Assembly (NCBI GenBank): GCA_046297695.1
Contig: JBKBHF010000010.1
Coordinates: 1 to 64,000, forward strand
Source of the DNA: Permianibacter sp046297695
GTDB taxonomy: Bacteria; Pseudomonadota; Gammaproteobacteria; Enterobacterales; Permianibacteraceae
Length of the DNA stretch: 64,000 nucleotides
Direction: 5' to 3'
Positions 52,512-60,369 of this stretch are shown here, in pieces. A model generated the notes under the pieces. It ran no database searches, was not told the origin of the DNA, and worked only from the letters and a program-made list of their open reading frames with translations. The translations under genes and the position numbers were made by a program. The number at the start of each line of letters is the position of its first letter. Position 1 is the first letter of the stretch.

Positions 52512-53795
52512 ATGGCAACCATCAAGCACATCATTGGCCGCGAAGTCATGGATTCGCGCGGCAACCCGACCGTTGAAGCCGAAGTGATTTTGGACAATGG
52601 CATGCGTGCCATGGCCTGCTCGCCGAGCGGCGCCTCGACCGGCTCGCGCGAAGCGCTGGAACTGCGCGATGGCGACAAGAGCCGCTACCTCGGCAAAGGC
52701 GTGCTGAAAGCCGTTGGCCACGTCAACAATGAACTGCGCAGTGCGCTGCTTGGCAAAGAGGTAACCGAGCAGGCCGCCATCGACGAGCTGATGATCAAGC
52801 TCGACGGCACCGAGAACAAGGCCAAGTTCGGCGCCAACGCCATTCTGGCGGTGTCGCTGGCAGTGGCCAAAGCCGCCGCGCAAAGCAAAGGCCAGGGCCT
52901 TTATCAGTACCTGAACAAGAGCGGCGAATTCATCATGCCGGTGCCGATGATGAACATCATCAACGGCGGCGCCCACGCCGACAACAACGTCGATGTCCAG
53001 GAGTTCATGATTCTGCCGGTTGGCGCGCCAACTTTTGCCGAAGCGCTGCGTTACGGCGCTGAAGTGTTCCATGCGCTGAAAGCGGTACTGAAAGCGCGCA
53101 AGCTGAACACGGCAGTGGGTGACGAAGGCGGTTTTGCCCCGGATCTGAAATCGAACGAAGAGGCGATGCAGTGCATCGCCACGGCGATCGAAAAAGCCGG
53201 CTTCAAGATGGGCAAGGACATTTACCTCGGTCTCGATGTCGCCAGCTCGGAATTCTACAAAGAGGGTTACTACCACCTCGAAGGTGAAGGCAAATCATTC
53301 AGCTCGGCTGAATTTGCTGACTTCCTCGCCGGCTGGTGCAAGCAGTACCCGATCATCAGTATCGAAGACGGCATGGACGAGAGCGACTGGGGCGGCTGGA
53401 AGCAGCTGACCGACAAACTCGGCAAGGACATCCAGCTGGTCGGTGACGACCTGTTCGTGACCAACACCAAGATCCTGAAAGAAGGCATCGACAAAGGCAT
53501 CGCCAACTCGATCCTGATTAAGGTGAACCAGATTGGTACGCTGACCGAAACCATTGCCGCGATCGACATGGCGCACAAGGCCGGTTACACCGCGGTGGCT
53601 TCACACCGTTCGGGTGAAACCGAAGACGTCACCATTGCCGATTTGGCTGTTGCGACCGGCTGCGGCCAGATCAAGACCGGTTCGCTGTGCCGTTCGGATC
53701 GCATCGCCAAGTACAACCAGCTGCTGCGCATCGAAGCCGAGCTCGGCAGCAAGGCGATCTACGCCGGCAAGCGTGCGTTCCCGCGCCTGAAGTAA
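52512..53795 (+). CDS. eno: Enolase
   Basis: Enolase interconverts 2-phosphoglycerate and phosphoenolpyruvate and, in many gammaproteobacteria, also serves as a degradosome component. The 427 residues start MATIKHIIGREVMDSRGNPT. Active-site landmarks include NGGAHADNNVDVQEFMI, GDEGGFAPDL, the metal ligands in DVASSEF and SIEDGMDESDW, and the catalytic Lys region ILIKVNQIGTL. The ATG at 52512 is the family start. A strong terminator follows. Confidence 0.98.
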   Translation: MATIKHIIGREVMDSRGNPTVEAEVILDNGMRAMACSPSGASTGSREALELRDGDKSRYLGKGVLKAVGHVNNELRSALLGKEVTEQAAIDELMIKLDGTENKAKFGANAILAVSLAVAKAAAQSKGQGLYQYLNKSGEFIMPVPMMNIINGGAHADNNVDVQEFMILPVGAPTFAEALRYGAEVFHALKAVLKARKLNTAVGDEGGFAPDLKSNEEAMQCIATAIEKAGFKMGKDIYLGLDVASSEFYKEGYYHLEGEGKSFSSAEFADFLAGWCKQYPIISIEDGMDESDWGGWKQLTDKLGKDIQLVGDDLFVTNTKILKEGIDKGIANSILIKVNQIGTLTETIAAIDMAHKAGYTAVASHRSGETEDVTIADLAVATGCGQIKTGSLCRSDRIAKYNQLLRIEAELGSKAIYAGKRAFPRLK

Positions 53796-53813
53796 ATGCA
53801 TCCGAGCCGATGA

Positions 53814-53843
53814 CAGAAAAGCCCGCCGATGCGGGCTTTTCTG
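53814..53843. terminator. Terminator after eno
   Basis: Perfect 13-bp arms CAGAAAAGCCCGC and GCGGGCTTTTCTG surround a CGAT loop. It ends 37 bp before the rhombosortase start, so rrtA probably has its own promoter or depends on read-through. Confidence 0.9.
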
Positions 53844-53879
53844 TCCCTCGTCGGTCTCCTTTGTTGCCGAAACCTCGCC

Positions 53880-54491
53880 ATGATTGCGTTGAAACCGTCG
53901 ATTCCCCCGTTGTCGCGCCAGCAGTTGCTGGCTGGCTGGCCGATTTGGCTCTGGCTGGCCTTGACCGCGCTGCTGCTCTGCTGGCCGGTGCTGACCATGC
54001 CGCTGCGCTATGAGCGCGCCGCGGTGCTGCACGGCGAGTGGTGGCGGCTGATCAGCGCCAATCTGGTCCATGGCAATGGCTGGCATTGGTTGCTCAATGC
54101 TGCCAGCGCCAGTTTTCAGTTCTGGTTGTTTCAGGGTATTGGCAGTCGGTGTTGGTGGTGGATTGTTGGCGTGATTTGCCTGCCAGCTAACGTGCTCGGC
54201 ATGCACTGGTTTTCACCGGGTGTCAGCTGGTATGTCGGCATGTCCGGCGCGCTCTACGGCACCGCCGTTTTTGGCGGTTTGCTGCTGCTCGCCAATCGGG
54301 AGTGGTTGGTCGGTGGTGTGCTGAGCGCGTATCTGCTGGGCCGCATTGTCTATGAGCAGCTGGGCGCATCCACGGCCGACTTGGCGGAGCTCATTACCAT
54401 TCCGGTTGCGGTTGATGCCCATTTGTGGGGGCTCGTTTCCGGTTATCTGCTGGCGATGTGCTGGTGGCTGCAACAGCGGCTACGCGTTTAG
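53880..54491 (+). CDS. rrtA: Rhombosortase (rhomboid-family GlyGly-CTERM sorting protease)
   Basis: This 203-residue intramembrane serine protease, with about six helices, cleaves GlyGly-CTERM tails of secreted proteins so that they can be processed and surface-attached. The signature WRLISANLVHGNGWHWLLN is followed by the nucleophile Ser122 in VGMSGALYG and the catalytic His181 in DAHLWGLVSG. The longer frame from 53829 runs back through the eno terminator, so I use the ATG at 53880. It lies between eno and ftsB, where most relatives have no gene. No GlyGly-CTERM substrate is encoded in the window. Confidence 0.88.
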   Translation: MIALKPSIPPLSRQQLLAGWPIWLWLALTALLLCWPVLTMPLRYERAAVLHGEWWRLISANLVHGNGWHWLLNAASASFQFWLFQGIGSRCWWWIVGVICLPANVLGMHWFSPGVSWYVGMSGALYGTAVFGGLLLLANREWLVGGVLSAYLLGRIVYEQLGASTADLAELITIPVAVDAHLWGLVSGYLLAMCWWLQQRLRV

Positions 54492-54796
54492 CGGCCGAGC
54501 AAGCGCTTCAGCCATGGTGGCATTGGCCGATCTCCTTTGCGTTTGACGGCTAGCGCAGGGTGACCTGCGTTGAGTGCCAAACTGATGCGATCGCCGTCGC
54601 CCTGATAGGGCTCGACCCGATGGCCCAGCCAGCTCGGGAAAATCACCAAGGTGCCATCCTGCGGGGTAATGGCAAATTCCCGATCGCGCCACGGTGCAGA
54701 CAACTCGACAAACGCGGGTACTGGCTGCTGATTCAGAAATGCTGTACGGCCGCCGGCATCGCTGCCACCGCATTGCACGAAGTAAGCCTTGCATAG
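54488..54796 (-). pseudogene. C-terminal remnant of a 2OG-Fe(II) oxygenase
   Basis: About 100 codons read like the end of a prolyl-hydroxylase-type oxygenase: PQDGTLVIFPSWLGHRVEPY carries the distal metal His, and DRISLALNAGHPALA carries the oxoglutarate-binding Arg. The N-terminal half with the HxD motif is missing. Upstream the frame is simply antisense to ftsB. No start codon or ribosome site is evident. Its stop overlaps the rrtA stop by 4 bp on the other strand. It is therefore a degraded gene left between rrtA and ftsB. Confidence 0.7.
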
Positions 54797-54880
54797 CCGG
54801 TGCTGGCGGTAGGCAAAGCCGCCGGCTTTCTGCGATACTTCAGCCGCCGCGGCCGCGGCGAATTGACCTGGATGTCCGTG

Positions 54881-55156
54881 ATGAAGGCTTTGGCAATCGT
54901 CTTTCTGCTGGTGTGCTGCGCGCTGCAGGCGCGGTTGTGGCATGGCCCCGGCAGCTTGGCCGAATGGCACGCCCTGCAGGAGCAGATTGCCCGTCAGCAG
55001 GCGGAGAACGATCGGCTGCGGGATCGCAATGCCTTGCTGAAAATGGATGTGGAAGATCTGAAATCCGGTCTGGACGGCATTGAAGAGCGGGCCCGTCACG
55101 AGCTCGGTCTGGTCAAGAAAGGCGAAGTGTTCTATCGCATCGTCAAGGATAGTTGA
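54881..55156 (+). CDS. ftsB: Cell division protein FtsB
   Basis: FtsB bridges FtsL and FtsQ in the divisome. This small bitopic protein (91 residues) has one membrane helix (MKALAIVFLLVCCALQARLW), a coiled coil (IARQQAENDRLRDRNALLKMDVEDL) and the conserved end EERARHELGLVKKGEVFYRI. The ATG at 54881 gives the usual length; ATG 54872 and a start at 54800 are in frame but would add unconserved residues. ispD begins 4 nt after the stop. Confidence 0.95.
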   Translation: MKALAIVFLLVCCALQARLWHGPGSLAEWHALQEQIARQQAENDRLRDRNALLKMDVEDLKSGLDGIEERARHELGLVKKGEVFYRIVKDS

Positions 55157-55160
55157 GTCC

Positions 55161-55892
55161 GTGTCCGCGTTTGCTGCGACGGCGCCACGCGCGTGGGCTG
55201 TCATTCCGGCTGCCGGTTCCGGCAGTCGTCTCGGGGCTGACCGGCCCAAGCAGTATCTCGATTTGCTCGGCCAGAGTGTGCTCTGGCACACCGTGCAGCA
55301 GTTCCTTTCCGATCCCCGTTTTGCCGGCGTGATGGTGGCGCTGGCGCCAAGCGATTCTTTTTTTCCGGACTCGGATGTCGCCGCATTGCCGGTGCTGACT
55401 TGCAGCGGTGGCGCCAGCCGTCAGGCTTCCGTGTTGGCGGCCGTGGAGGCTTTGGCCACGCGGGCGGATGCGCAGGACTGGTTGTTTGTCCACGATGCGG
55501 CGCGGCCGCTGTTGCTGCGCTCGGATCTGGATGCCTTGTTCGCGGTGCTGGCCAACGAACCGGTTGGTGCGCTGTTGGGGGCTCCGGTAGCCGATACCCT
55601 GAAGCGTCGTGGCAGTGATGGCCATGTTCAGGAAACGGTGGCGCGCGATGGCCTGTGGCGCGCGTTGACGCCACAAGTGTTCCGTTACGGCATTCTGCGC
55701 AGCGCGCTCATGCGCGCCGAACAAGCTGGCATCAGCCACACCGATGACACGGCGGCGGTCGAGCAGCTCGGGCATTTTGCGGCGTTGGTGCGCGGCCGCG
55801 ATGACAATCTCAAAATCACCCAAGGTCAGGATCTGCTGATCGCTGAGCAGATTCTCCGATTCCAGCGCGAGCAAGGTTTGCGCGCTATTTAA
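55161..55892 (+). CDS. ispD: 2-C-methyl-D-erythritol 4-phosphate cytidylyltransferase
   Basis: IspD transfers CMP to MEP in the non-mevalonate isoprenoid pathway. The 243 residues show the nucleotide-binding VIPAAGSGSRLGADRPKQYL, FVHDAARPLL, the central QTPQ-like AGVEQ equivalent in ALTPQVFRYGIL, and the end of the domain DDNLKITQGQDL. The start is a GTG at 55161, 4 nt after the ftsB stop, so the two are coupled. ispF does not follow directly: a membrane ORF intervenes. Confidence 0.95.
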   Translation: MSAFAATAPRAWAVIPAAGSGSRLGADRPKQYLDLLGQSVLWHTVQQFLSDPRFAGVMVALAPSDSFFPDSDVAALPVLTCSGGASRQASVLAAVEALATRADAQDWLFVHDAARPLLLRSDLDALFAVLANEPVGALLGAPVADTLKRRGSDGHVQETVARDGLWRALTPQVFRYGILRSALMRAEQAGISHTDDTAAVEQLGHFAALVRGRDDNLKITQGQDLLIAEQILRFQREQGLRAI

Positions 55893-55918
55893 ACGGGTTT
55901 GAGCTTAATGGAATCAAT

Positions 55919-56251
55919 ATGCATCTGCAAACCAACTCGCTGCTACTTATAGCCGCGATTGTCATGGTGGTTACCGTGCTGCCAGTATACTTGGCTGCTC
56001 GTTTTGTGAACGCTGAACGAGCGACGCTTGGCTGGTGTGCGCTGGCAGTGCCCGTTGCGACAGCGGGAGCTTGGTTGGGTTATCAGCTTATCGGTGCTTT
56101 TTTTGGTCTGCTGACAGGGTTCATCGGTATGGTCATTGGTTTCTGGATCGTACTTCGGCCAAGTATGGGCGGCGCATTCGGAATGACTGTTTTTGCGTTC
56201 ATTCTGCAGCTTGCGCTGGTGCAGTTTCTATTCAAATTATTTGGCAGTTGA
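55919..56251 (+). CDS. Small membrane protein inserted between ispD and ispF
   Basis: This 110-residue, almost wholly hydrophobic protein has three or four helices (near 8-28, 38-60, 62-80 and 84-106). No conserved motif is visible. Codon use is more AT-rich than in ispD or ispF. It lies 26 bp after ispD and 11 bp before ispF on the same strand, so it is probably co-transcribed with them. Normally ispD and ispF are adjacent or fused. I do not recognise the family. Confidence 0.65.
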   Translation: MHLQTNSLLLIAAIVMVVTVLPVYLAARFVNAERATLGWCALAVPVATAGAWLGYQLIGAFFGLLTGFIGMVIGFWIVLRPSMGGAFGMTVFAFILQLALVQFLFKLFGS

Positions 56252-56262
56252 TTGAGGCGCAG

Positions 56263-56739
56263 ATGACTCTTCGAATCGGCCACGGTTACGACGTGCACAA
56301 ATTCGGCGGCGACAAGCCGCTGATTCTCGCCGGGATCACCATCCCCGGTGCCCAAGGCGTGCTCGCTCATTCCGACGGTGATGTCGTGTTGCACGCGGTT
56401 TGCGACGCCATTCTCGGCGCCGCCGCGCTGGGTGATATCGGTGAGCATTTTCCTGACACGGATGAGCGCTGGCGTGGTGCGAGCAGTCGGGCCTTGCTGG
56501 CGCACTGTCTGAAGCTGGTGGCCGAGCGTGGCCTGCGCCCGGTCAATGTCGATGTCACGGTGATCGCGCAGGTGCCGCGGCTTGGCCCCCACAAGCAGAC
56601 CATGCGAGGCCAGCTTGCCAGCGATCTGGCCCTGCCGGAGAGCGCGGTGAATCTGAAAGCGACGACCACCGAAGGCCTCGGCTGTATCGGCCGCAAAGAG
56701 GGCATCGCCGTACATGCCGTGGCACTGTTGTCTGGTTAA
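56263..56739 (+). CDS. ispF: 2-C-methyl-D-erythritol 2,4-cyclodiphosphate synthase
   Basis: IspF cyclises CDP-ME-2-phosphate with loss of CMP. The 158 residues give the family's usual length. Zinc ligands are in MTLRIGHGYDVHKF (Asp, His) and LAHSDGDVVLHAVCDAILG, and the end reads TTTEGLGCIGRKEGIAVHA. The ATG at 56263 is the family start; the frame is open earlier through the membrane ORF. No truD follows; surE begins 136 bp later. Confidence 0.97.
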   Translation: MTLRIGHGYDVHKFGGDKPLILAGITIPGAQGVLAHSDGDVVLHAVCDAILGAAALGDIGEHFPDTDERWRGASSRALLAHCLKLVAERGLRPVNVDVTVIAQVPRLGPHKQTMRGQLASDLALPESAVNLKATTTEGLGCIGRKEGIAVHAVALLSG

Positions 56740-56875
56740 TGACCGGCGCGCCACATCGGCCGAAAGAAAGCTCCCCGACAGGCGATCCGCCCGGTAACAT
56801 AAGCCGCAGTGCCCGCCGACCTGCGTTGCAGGTCTTGGTTGAGAAACAGCTTTCATAAAACAAGAATTGAACAGC

Positions 56876-57628
56876 ATGCGTTTTCTGCTCAGCAACGATG
56901 ATGGATATTTCGCGCCCGGTCTGAAAGCGCTGGCGCAAGCCTTGGCGCCGCTCGGCGACGTCACGGTGGTGGCGCCGGATCGCAATCGCAGCGGCGCCAG
57001 CAATTCGCTGACGCTGGATGCGCCTATCCGTTACCACCTGACGGTCGAAGGTTATTTCGCCGTTACCGGCACACCAACCGATTGCGTGCATCTGGCGACG
57101 CACCGGTTGATGCCGCAACCGCCGGACATCGTTATCGCCGGCATCAACAACGGCGCCAACCTCGGCGACGACGTGATGTATTCCGGCACGGTCGCGGCAG
57201 CGATGGAAGGCCGTCATCTCGGTTATCCCGCCATCGCGATGTCCCTGCTGGGTGCCGATTGCGTGCATTACGAGACGGCCGCGGCGGTGGCAGTACAGCT
57301 CGTGCGCAATCTGCACAACCATCCGCTGGAACCCAATCGCATCCTGAACGTCAATGTCCCGGATTTGCCGCTCGATCAAATCAAAGGCTTCAAGGTGACC
57401 CGGCTTGGCCATCGGCACCGCGTTGACACCATCATCCCGGCGCGCGATCCGAAAGGGCGTGATGTCTATTGGATCGGGCCGCCGGCGCAGGGCGATGATG
57501 CCGGTGAAGGCACCGATTTTCATGCCATCGACAATGGCTATGTCTCGGTGACGCCGCTGCACGTCGACATGACTGCGCACAGCAGCCTGGCAAAACTGAG
57601 CGATTGGATCGGGGGCTTGCGGCCATGA
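56876..57628 (+). CDS. surE: 5'/3'-nucleotidase SurE
   Basis: SurE is a stationary-phase survival phosphatase acting on nucleoside monophosphates. The 250 residues begin MRFLLSNDDGYFAPGLKALA with the metal-binding DD, followed by the catalytic block APDRNRSGASNSLTL and the conserved SGTVAAAMEG. The ATG at 56876 is the family start. The stop overlaps the pcm start (ATGA), the classic surE-pcm coupling. Confidence 0.97.
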   Translation: MRFLLSNDDGYFAPGLKALAQALAPLGDVTVVAPDRNRSGASNSLTLDAPIRYHLTVEGYFAVTGTPTDCVHLATHRLMPQPPDIVIAGINNGANLGDDVMYSGTVAAAMEGRHLGYPAIAMSLLGADCVHYETAAAVAVQLVRNLHNHPLEPNRILNVNVPDLPLDQIKGFKVTRLGHRHRVDTIIPARDPKGRDVYWIGPPAQGDDAGEGTDFHAIDNGYVSVTPLHVDMTAHSSLAKLSDWIGGLRP

Positions 57629-58293
57629 CGACGCTGAACATGCGCGGTATCGGCATGACCTCCGAACGGACCCGGACCCGGCTGGTGCAGCGCTTGCAGG
57701 AAGAGGGCATTCGCAACACGATGGTGCTGGCGGTGATGGCTGGCGTGCCGCGCCATATCTTCGTCGATGAGGGCATTGCCCACCGCGCCTATGAAGACAC
57801 CGCATTGCCGATTGGCCGTGGCCAGACGATTTCACAGCCGTTCATCGTCGCCAAGATGACCGAGATCCTGCTCGACGCCGGGCCGCTGAAAAAAGTGCTC
57901 GAAATCGGCACCGGTTGCGGTTACCAGACCTCGGTGCTGGCGCAGCTGGTCGATGAGGTCTACACCGTTGAGCGTATCGCCGAATTGCAACAACAAGCGA
58001 AGAACCGGCTCGATGCGCTGCAGCTGACCAACATCGAGTACCGTCACGGTGACGGTTTTCAGGGCTGGAAAGACAAAGGTCCGTACGATGGCATCATCGT
58101 CACGGCTGCGCCGATGGCAGTACCGCCGGCTTTGGTGGCGCAACTGGCCGATGGCGGCCGCTTGGTGGTGCCCGTTGGTCAGGCCAACGGTACCCAGAAC
58201 CTGATGCTGATCGAAAAACGCGGCGACCAGCTGCAGAGCGCCATCATGGACAAGGTGCGTTTCGTACCGCTGCAGCCGGGGCCCACAGAATGA
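57625..58293 (+). CDS. pcm: Protein-L-isoaspartate O-methyltransferase
   Basis: Pcm methylates isoaspartyl residues, starting repair of aged proteins. The 222 residues carry the SAM motif VLEIGTGCGYQTSVLAQL, the PIMT loop ALPIGRGQTISQPFIVA and GPYDGIIVTAAP. It overlaps surE by 4 bp. nlpD begins 12 nt after its stop. Confidence 0.97.
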   Translation: MTTLNMRGIGMTSERTRTRLVQRLQEEGIRNTMVLAVMAGVPRHIFVDEGIAHRAYEDTALPIGRGQTISQPFIVAKMTEILLDAGPLKKVLEIGTGCGYQTSVLAQLVDEVYTVERIAELQQQAKNRLDALQLTNIEYRHGDGFQGWKDKGPYDGIIVTAAPMAVPPALVAQLADGGRLVVPVGQANGTQNLMLIEKRGDQLQSAIMDKVRFVPLQPGPTE

Positions 58294-58305
58294 GGAATAC
58301 ATGAG

Positions 58306-59205
58306 GTGGCGGTGAGCCGCAATTCGGTAGCGTTGTTGCTGTGCTGTTCGCTGCTGTTCGGTTGCATGCCGCCACCGATGGCGCCGGTCGAGTCGCGTCT
58401 GGTGGCGCAGAACCATGCGCTCGACCGCGGCTACCACGTGGTGGGTGCTGGCGAGACGCTGTATTCCATCGCATTTGCCTACGATCTGGACTTCCGAACC
58501 CTGGCCCGCTGGAACGGCATAGGTACCGATTATCGGATTTTTCCCGGTCAGCGGCTGAAATTGTCCGGGCCGCGACTGCCATCTGGAACCTACGAACGTC
58601 AAAGTTCTGACGAAAACGTCAAAATTTCGGCGACAGAAGCACCACCCCAAGCGATTGAATTGCCATCCAAACGGCCATCTGACAGCGTCTCGGGCACCAC
58701 AAAACCAGCCGAGGAAAAGGTCGGATCAGTGGCAAAACCGTCGTCTGCGAAGCCCGTCACCGCACCGGAAAAAAATGCGAAAACTCCGATAAATACCCAA
58801 GAAAACCGTACCAGTCCCACCACCGCCGGTGGCCCGATCCGTTGGCAGTGGCCGGCATCCGGCAAGGTCCTGGCTGGCTTCTCCAGCAGCCCTACGGGTA
58901 ACAAAGGCGTAAATATTGCAGGGCGAAAAGGTGAACCGGTCAAAGCGGCAGCAGCGGGCCGGGTCGTTTATGCAGGAACCGGCTTGCGCGGATTCGGCCA
59001 GCTGGTTATTGTCAAACACGATGACGATTTTTTGAGCGCCTACGCGCACAACAGTCGTCTTCATGTGAAAGAGAACGACTCAGTTAAAGCTGGCCAGTTG
59101 ATAGCCGATATAGGCTCTACCGGAACGGATCGCGAGCAGTTGCATTTCGAGATCCGTTACCAGGGCCAACCGGTGGATCCACTCAAGCATTTGCCCAAGC
59201 GCTGA
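58306..59205 (+). CDS. nlpD: NlpD lipoprotein, LysM and degenerate M23 domains
   Basis: NlpD activates the amidase AmiC at the division septum. A short signal with lipobox LLFGC (lipidated Cys20) predicts an outer-membrane lipoprotein. LysM lies at about 42-87 (GYHVVGAGETLYSIAFAYDL) and a Pro/Ser/Lys-rich linker follows at 90-175. The M23-like domain reads GNKGVNIAGRKGEPVKAAAA at the first metal site, so the zinc ligands are replaced, as in known NlpD proteins, while HFEIRYQGQPVDP is kept. The start is a GTG at 58306 or 58312. In relatives the main rpoS promoter lies inside this gene. Confidence 0.94.
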   Translation: MAVSRNSVALLLCCSLLFGCMPPPMAPVESRLVAQNHALDRGYHVVGAGETLYSIAFAYDLDFRTLARWNGIGTDYRIFPGQRLKLSGPRLPSGTYERQSSDENVKISATEAPPQAIELPSKRPSDSVSGTTKPAEEKVGSVAKPSSAKPVTAPEKNAKTPINTQENRTSPTTAGGPIRWQWPASGKVLAGFSSSPTGNKGVNIAGRKGEPVKAAAAGRVVYAGTGLRGFGQLVIVKHDDDFLSAYAHNSRLHVKENDSVKAGQLIADIGSTGTDREQLHFEIRYQGQPVDPLKHLPKR

Positions 59206-59298
59206 AGTCATAAGCAGCCGCGGGGCCGAATGCCGGAGGGTGAGCGGACCCGAACCATAACAAAGCCGTAGCAAACGGCACTTGGTGGAGAGGCTGCC

Positions 59299-60279
59299 AT
59301 GAACGAGCAGTGGGATAACGAGTTGTTGTTGGAGGAAGAGTTCGAGCCGGAGCTGGCGGAAGAACTCATTGAAGAAGATGCCCTGCCTGCCGCGGAACCT
59401 GATGCCCCATCAGCGAGTCCGCACTATCAGCTCTCCGATGATGAAAAGATCATGGATGCCACTCAGCTCTATCTGGGCGAGATTGGTATCGCGGCACTGC
59501 TGACGCCGGAAGAAGAAGTCTATTTTGCCCGTAAAGCCCAGCGCGGCTGCCTCAAGTCCAAACAGCGGATGATCGAGAGCAACCTGCGCCTGGTCGTCAA
59601 GATTGCCCGCCGCTACAACGGTCGCGGCCTGCCACTGCTGGATCTGATCGAAGAGGGCAACCTGGGTCTGATCCGTGCCGTGGAAAAATTCGATCCCGAG
59701 CGCGGATTCCGCTTCTCGACTTACGCGACCTGGTGGATTCGTCAGACCGTCGAACGGGCGCTGATGAACCAGACTCGCACCATCCGCCTGCCGATTCATG
59801 TCGTCAAAGAGCTGAACGTTTATTTGCGGGCCGCGCGCGAACTGGCGCAGAAGCTGGATCATGAACCGACGGCGGAAGAGATTGCCGAAAAGCTCGGCAA
59901 GCCGGTGGAAGACGTCTCCCGCATGCTCGGCCTGAATGAGCGCATCAGCTCCATCGACACGCCAATCGGCGTCGATGGCGACCGCTCCTTGCTCGATACC
60001 ATTGCCGACGATGCCAGTGCCGAACCGGTCGCGGTGCTCGAAGACAATGATTTGAAGAGCAATATCGAGAAATGGCTGAACATGCTGACCGACAAGCAGC
60101 GCGAAGTGCTGGCCCGCCGGTTCGGCTTGCTGCATTTCGAACCGCAGACCCTGGAAGAGGTCGGTAACGAGATTGGCCTGACCCGCGAGCGGGTACGGCA
60201 AATCCAGGTCGAGGCGCTGCGCCGTTTGCGCGAAATCCTGCGTGAACAAAACCTGTCCATGGATGCCTTGTTCGAATAA
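59299..60279 (+). CDS. rpoS: RNA polymerase sigma factor RpoS
   Basis: RpoS is the stationary-phase and general stress sigma factor. The 326 residues are near the 330 of E. coli. Region 1.2 (DATQLYLGEIGIAALLTPEEEV), region 2 (DLIEEGNLGLIRAVEKFDPE and FSTYATWWIRQTVERAL), region 3 and region 4 (LEEVGNEIGLTRERVRQIQVEA) are intact. An acidic N-terminus (NELLLEEEFEPELAEEL) precedes them. It lies downstream of nlpD in the conserved surE-pcm-nlpD-rpoS cluster. Translation control of the leader by small RNAs is likely by analogy, though none is seen here. Confidence 0.97.
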   Translation: MNEQWDNELLLEEEFEPELAEELIEEDALPAAEPDAPSASPHYQLSDDEKIMDATQLYLGEIGIAALLTPEEEVYFARKAQRGCLKSKQRMIESNLRLVVKIARRYNGRGLPLLDLIEEGNLGLIRAVEKFDPERGFRFSTYATWWIRQTVERALMNQTRTIRLPIHVVKELNVYLRAARELAQKLDHEPTAEEIAEKLGKPVEDVSRMLGLNERISSIDTPIGVDGDRSLLDTIADDASAEPVAVLEDNDLKSNIEKWLNMLTDKQREVLARRFGLLHFEPQTLEEVGNEIGLTRERVRQIQVEALRRLREILREQNLSMDALFE

Positions 60280-60317
60280 GCATCCGTAAACAGCGCTCTG
60301 CTCCATGCCGTTGAAAG

Positions 60318-60349
60318 CAAAAGCTCCGCCTCTGCGGGGCTTTTGTTTT
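60318..60349 (+). terminator. Terminator after rpoS
   Basis: Arms CAAAAGCTCCGC and GCGGGGCTTTTG pair with one G-T wobble around CTCT, followed by TTTT. Confidence 0.9.
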
Positions 60350-60369
60350 GCGCGACTCGCAGACTCCGT

